Below, in pieces: positions 60,565-64,000 of a stretch of DNA of 64,000 nt. The notes under the pieces are model-generated. The model made no database searches and was not told where the DNA came from. It was given only the letters and a program-made list of their open reading frames with translations. Position 1 is the first letter of the stretch, and the number at the start of each line of letters is the position of its first letter. The position numbers were made by a program, and so were the translations under genes. The stretch covers positions 124,001 through 188,000 of the forward strand of contig NZ_BCZK01000002.1 of NCBI RefSeq assembly GCF_001598695.1, given 5' to 3'. The stretch is from Klebsiella oxytoca NBRC 105695. GTDB taxonomy: Bacteria > Pseudomonadota > Gammaproteobacteria > Enterobacterales > Enterobacteriaceae.

Positions 60565-62433
60565 ATGTCGCAAACTGCCACACTGATCCTGACTCACGGT
60601 CGGGTTCATACTCTCGATCGTCAAAATCCCCTGGCCGATGCGGTGGCGATCGCTGACGGTAAAATCCTCGCCGCCGGTAGTCACGATCGGATCATGAGTT
60701 TTGCCGCGGAAGGGACGCAAATTATCGATCTTAAAGGTCATACGGTGATCCCCGGTCTTAACGACTCCCACCTGCACCTGATCCGCGGCGGTCTGAACTA
60801 CAACCTGGAGCTACGCTGGGAGGGGGTTCCCTCGCTGGCGGATGCGCTGCGGATGCTGAAAGATCAGGCCGATCGCACGCCGTCGCCGCAGTGGGTGCGG
60901 GTGGTCGGCGGCTGGAGCGAATTTCAGTTCGCCGAACGGCGGATGCCGACGCTCGAGGAGCTTAACGATGCGGCGCCGGATACCCCGGTATTTGTCCTGC
61001 ACCTGTACGATCGCGCGCTGCTGAACCGCGCGGCGCTGAAGGCGGTGGGCTACACCAAAGAGACGCCGGATCCGGCGGGCGGCGAGATCGTTCGCGACGG
61101 CAACGGTAATCCTACCGGCATGTTGATTGCCAAACCCAACGCGATGATCCTCTACTCAACGCTGGCCAAAGGGCCGAAGCTACCGCTGGAACTGCAGGTC
61201 AACTCAACGCGCCAGTTTATGCGCGAGCTGAATCGTCTGGGGCTAACCAGCGCTATCGATGCCGGAGGCGGTTTCCAGAACTACCCGGAAGATTATGAAA
61301 TTATTGAACAGCTGCACGCCAAAGAGCAGATGACCGTGCGGATCGCCTATAACCTGTTTACCCAGCGACCTAAGCAGGAGCTGGAAGATTTTGAGCGCTG
61401 GACCGATATGCTCAAGCCGGGACAGGGCACCGACTTTTACCGCGCCAACGGCGCCGGGGAGATGCTGGTTTTCTCGGCGGCGGATTTTGAAGATTTCCTG
61501 CAGCCGCGTCCGGACCTCCCGGAGGGAATGGAAGATGAGCTGGAGCGGGTGGTGCGCCACCTGGTAGAGCACCGCTGGCCGTTTCGCCTGCACGCCACCT
61601 ACGATCAATCCATCAGCCGGATGCTCGACGTCTTCGAGAAGGTAAATCGCGAAATTCCGTTCAATGGTCTGCACTGGTTCTTCGATCATGCGGAAACCAT
61701 CACCGAACGCAATATCGAACGCGTCAAAGCGCTGGGCGGCGGCATAGCGGTTCAGCACCGTATGGCTTTCCAGGGCGAATATTTTGTCGACCGCTACGGT
61801 AAAGATGCGGTCAAACATACGCCGCCGGTGGCGAAAATGCTCGAGCTGGACGTTCCGGTGGGACTGGGGACGGATGCTACCCGCGTGGCGAGCTACAATC
61901 CGTGGACCGCGCTCTACTGGCTGGTTTCCGGACGTACCGTCGGCGGAATGGCGATGTACGACGACAGCAACCGCCTGCCGCGCGACGTGGCGCTGGAGCT
62001 GTGGACGGCGGGAAGCGCGTGGTTCTCAAGCGAGCAGGGTAAGAAAGGGCGCATTGAACAAGGCCAGCTTGCCGATCTGGTGGTGCTGTCGAAAGACTAT
62101 TTCAGCGTCGCGGAAGAGGAAATTAAGGGGATCGAGTCGGTACTGACGGTCGTTGACGGCAAGGTGGTGTACGCCGCCGGACACTTTTCGACGCTGGCGC
62201 CGCCGCCCATTCCGGTGCTGCCAGAGTGGTCACCGGTGGTGAAGGTGCCGGGTCATTACCGTTCCGCGCCGCCGACCGCCGCGAAAATCGGCGCGATAGT
62301 TCAGATGCACCAGTGCTGCGGCAGCTGCGGCGTACACGGGCATCAGCATGATATTGCGCGCCAGTCGGCGATTCCGGTTGCCGATGAGCAGGCGTTCTGG
62401 GGCGTACTCGGCTGCTCCTGCTTTGCGTTTTAG
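60565..62433 (+). CDS. YtcJ-like amidohydrolase (amidohydrolase 3 family) with Cys/His-rich C-terminus
   Basis: A 622-residue metal-dependent hydrolase. The metal-binding HxH is in LNDSHLHLIRGG near residue 73, after the beta-sandwich start (LTHGRVHTLDRQNPLADAV). Further ligands are probably in LHWFFDHAETI and the Asp in LGTDATRVASYNPW. YtcJ and relatives are about 530 residues; this one has an extra C-terminal part with HQCCGSCGVHGHQHD and GCSCFAF that could bind metal. AAGGAG lies six bases before the ATG. Substrate unknown; it probably acts with the ABM protein and hydrolase upstream. Confidence 0.87.
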   Translation: MSQTATLILTHGRVHTLDRQNPLADAVAIADGKILAAGSHDRIMSFAAEGTQIIDLKGHTVIPGLNDSHLHLIRGGLNYNLELRWEGVPSLADALRMLKDQADRTPSPQWVRVVGGWSEFQFAERRMPTLEELNDAAPDTPVFVLHLYDRALLNRAALKAVGYTKETPDPAGGEIVRDGNGNPTGMLIAKPNAMILYSTLAKGPKLPLELQVNSTRQFMRELNRLGLTSAIDAGGGFQNYPEDYEIIEQLHAKEQMTVRIAYNLFTQRPKQELEDFERWTDMLKPGQGTDFYRANGAGEMLVFSAADFEDFLQPRPDLPEGMEDELERVVRHLVEHRWPFRLHATYDQSISRMLDVFEKVNREIPFNGLHWFFDHAETITERNIERVKALGGGIAVQHRMAFQGEYFVDRYGKDAVKHTPPVAKMLELDVPVGLGTDATRVASYNPWTALYWLVSGRTVGGMAMYDDSNRLPRDVALELWTAGSAWFSSEQGKKGRIEQGQLADLVVLSKDYFSVAEEEIKGIESVLTVVDGKVVYAAGHFSTLAPPPIPVLPEWSPVVKVPGHYRSAPPTAAKIGAIVQMHQCCGSCGVHGHQHDIARQSAIPVADEQAFWGVLGCSCFAF

Positions 62434-62442
62434 CACCAGCTC

Positions 62443-62473
62443 AACCCGCCCCGGTATTGTCCGGCGGCGGGTT
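62443..62473. terminator. Hairpin between the amidohydrolase and aldolase genes
   Basis: AACCCGCC and GGCGGGTT pair across a GC-rich loop between convergent genes. Confidence 0.6.
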
Positions 62474-62507
62474 CCCTTCCTGACGAAAGTGCTTGTCTTT
62501 CCGTTTT

Positions 62508-63368
62508 TTAATAGCGGTTCTGTGAACCAAAAAGCGCGATGCGCCGCGCAATCATTTCGCGTACCGGTTTCAGTCCCTGATTAATCACTTTGCGCGGGTC
62601 GTTCACGTCATGACCGGTATCGGCGGCAAACAGGGCTTTCACCTCCTGACACCAGGCGTACATATTTTCGGTATTGACGTTGATTTTGGCCGTACCGCAG
62701 GCGATGGCTTTACGCATGTCGTCATCGGCAATACCGGTACCGCCGTGCAGGACCAGCGGAACATTGACTCGCTCAGAAATGGCTTTCATCTCCGTAAAAC
62801 CCAGTTTGGCTTTGCCTTTATACAGTCCATGGGTCGAACCCAGCGCCGCCGCCAGGCAGTCAACCTGAGTTTCTTTCACCAGGGTGTAGCACTCCTCAGG
62901 GTCGGCGTAGATGACCGCCGAATTGACGATGCCATCTTCGCTTCCGGCAATCGTCCCCAGCTCCGCCTCGACTGAGATGCCTTTGCTGTGCGCCAGCGTA
63001 ACCAGATGGCGAGTGATGGCGAGGTTTTCGCTGAACGGCAGATGTGAGCCGTCAAACATAATGGAACTGAATCCGGCCTCGATAGCCGCCTCGCAGGCCT
63101 CGCGGGTGGTACCGTGGTCCAGATGCAAAGCCACCGGAATATCAATATGTAAATAATCCATGGCATTGACCACTATGTCATGAATACATTTTAATCCCAG
63201 CATATGTTTCACCGTACCGCCGGAAACGCCTAAAATAATGGGCGAGCGCAGTTGTTGTCCGGTACTTAATACAGCGCCGACCCACTCAAGATTATTAATA
63301 TTGAATTGCCCTACGGCATAACCGTCCCGTAGGGCATGCTGAAGCATGTCCTTCATAGAAACTAACAT
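62508..63368 (-). CDS. Class II ketose-bisphosphate aldolase
   Basis: A 286-residue zinc aldolase of the FbaA/GatY/KbaY group. Zinc and catalytic residues appear in ALHLDHGTT (Asp and His), VEAELGTIAG (Glu), GSTHGLYKG (His) and LVLHGGTGI (His). It cleaves a ketose-1,6-bisphosphate or similar to dihydroxyacetone phosphate and an aldehyde. The ATG at 63368 follows GAGGTG. It is 29 bases downstream of a PfkB kinase gene, which probably makes its substrate. The sugar is not known. Confidence 0.88.
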   Translation of the reverse strand: MLVSMKDMLQHALRDGYAVGQFNINNLEWVGAVLSTGQQLRSPIILGVSGGTVKHMLGLKCIHDIVVNAMDYLHIDIPVALHLDHGTTREACEAAIEAGFSSIMFDGSHLPFSENLAITRHLVTLAHSKGISVEAELGTIAGSEDGIVNSAVIYADPEECYTLVKETQVDCLAAALGSTHGLYKGKAKLGFTEMKAISERVNVPLVLHGGTGIADDDMRKAIACGTAKINVNTENMYAWCQEVKALFAADTGHDVNDPRKVINQGLKPVREMIARRIALFGSQNRY

Positions 63369-63397
63369 AGTCACCTCGTGTTATTAATTAATAGCAA

Positions 63398-64000
63398 TCA
63401 TTCATCAAAATATTGCTTTAAGTTTCTTTCATAGCTATTTAAGGAATTGTGGACGACGGCAAGATCCGGCATCGATTCACGTACGCCTTTTTTCTCAATA
63501 GAAATAGCGGCGGTGAGGCTGGCGAATAAAATAATATTGTCAATGTGCCAGGAGTAGTGAACGCCGTAGGTAAAAGCGCCATGGAATACGTCTCCCGCGC
63601 CGGTGGTATCAACAGCATTGCACAGCCAGGAGGGAACTATTTGCAGCATCCCGCTCTTTAAAAATGCGCAGCCTTTTTCACCAAGGGTAATAAAGGCTTC
63701 GCCGCGGCAAATTTTATTAAGCTCAATGAGCGCCGCCTTAATTTCTGCTTCAGTACTCAGGGCTCGATATCCCATATAGTCCCGGGCAAAATGTTCACTG
63801 ACCACAAAATAATCGGTCCAAGCCGCCAGTTTAATATTACTGGCGCGTAGTGAGCCGCCATCCATGACTACCCGGGCGTTTGGCAGTTTCTTAATTAAAT
63901 ACTCGCTGATCTCGGCTTCATGGCCATCCACTAATAGCGTTACGGGTTCTTCAGCGGCGATGAGCCGTTCGGCTAAATCATCGAGCTTGAGCTTCTGATC
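63398..64000 (-). CDS. PfkB-family carbohydrate kinase (partial, 5' end outside window)
   Basis: The last 200 residues of a ribokinase-type kinase; the frame stays open to the right edge. The PfkB signature DTTGAGDVFHGAF contains the catalytic Asp, and a typical VMDGGSLR and TLGEKGC come earlier. It most likely phosphorylates a keto sugar or sugar phosphate for the aldolase downstream. Confidence 0.9.
   Translation of the reverse strand, partial: DQKLKLDDLAERLIAAEEPVTLLVDGHEAEISEYLIKKLPNARVVMDGGSLRASNIKLAAWTDYFVVSEHFARDYMGYRALSTEAEIKAALIELNKICRGEAFITLGEKGCAFLKSGMLQIVPSWLCNAVDTTGAGDVFHGAFTYGVHYSWHIDNIILFASLTAAISIEKKGVRESMPDLAVVHNSLNSYERNLKQYFDE

Overview
The window looks like a chromosomal segment of a Klebsiella oxytoca-complex bacterium (inference). 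Two things suggest this. Gene order from tauA to malZ follows the 8-9 minute region of the Escherichia coli chromosome with enteric-type orthologues of nearly identical length. A pehX-type polygalacturonase and a non-microcompartment ethanolamine operon also fit Klebsiella. DNA is GC-rich, with REP and ERIC repeats between genes. I see no rRNA, tRNA, CRISPR array, prophage or classical insertion sequence; the only transposase-like gene is a REP-associated tyrosine transposase (RAYT).

Layout. 0-9 kb: the start of a branched-chain amino acid type binding protein gene that runs off the left edge, the eat-eutB-eutC ethanolamine operon, pehX, and mmuP-mmuM (S-methylmethionine use) behind a promoter with MetJ boxes. 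9-17 kb: one leftward cluster of Uhp-like regulator, kinase and sensor genes followed by afuA-afuB-afuC, probably a hexose-phosphate sensing and ABC uptake unit. 17-21 kb: tauABCD for taurine sulfur. 21-24 kb: a two-domain acyltransferase resembling OlsF (ornithine lipid synthesis), a RAYT gene between inverted REPs, and hemB. 24-31 kb: ampH, an isochorismatase-like hydrolase, sbmA-yaiW, yaiY, yaiZ and ddlA.

31-36.5 kb is an accessory block between ddlA and iraP, which are neighbours in E. coli. It holds an extensin-like (M15-fold) protein, an MdtG-like exporter, and an idnO-transporter-LacI cassette with two overlapping palindromic operators and a CRP-like site. 36.7-46 kb: iraP, phoA, psiF, proC, yaiI, a DUF2076 gene, aroL-yaiA-aroM, ppnP, rdgC, mak and a DUF4406 gene; dgcC and araJ, present here in E. 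coli, are missing. 46-58 kb: sbcC-sbcD, phoB-phoR, brnQ, proY and malZ. 58-62.4 kb: a LysR regulator divergent from a YcaC-like hydrolase, a membrane-anchored ABM-domain protein and a large amidohydrolase with a Cys/His-rich tail. 62.5-64 kb: a class II aldolase and a PfkB kinase that runs off the right edge.

Most notable is a hidden 75-codon reading frame on the minus strand between phoR and brnQ. It is split by one extra G in a run of six, so it is a frameshifted, phase-variable or frameshift-decoded small gene. Other points of interest are the phosphate theme (phoA and phoB Pho boxes, and a possible weak one before the olsF-like gene), two ERIC copies that differ at only 4 of 125 positions although 42.7 kb apart, a REP inside the afu operon, and the hydrolase/ABM/amidohydrolase cluster of unknown substrate.
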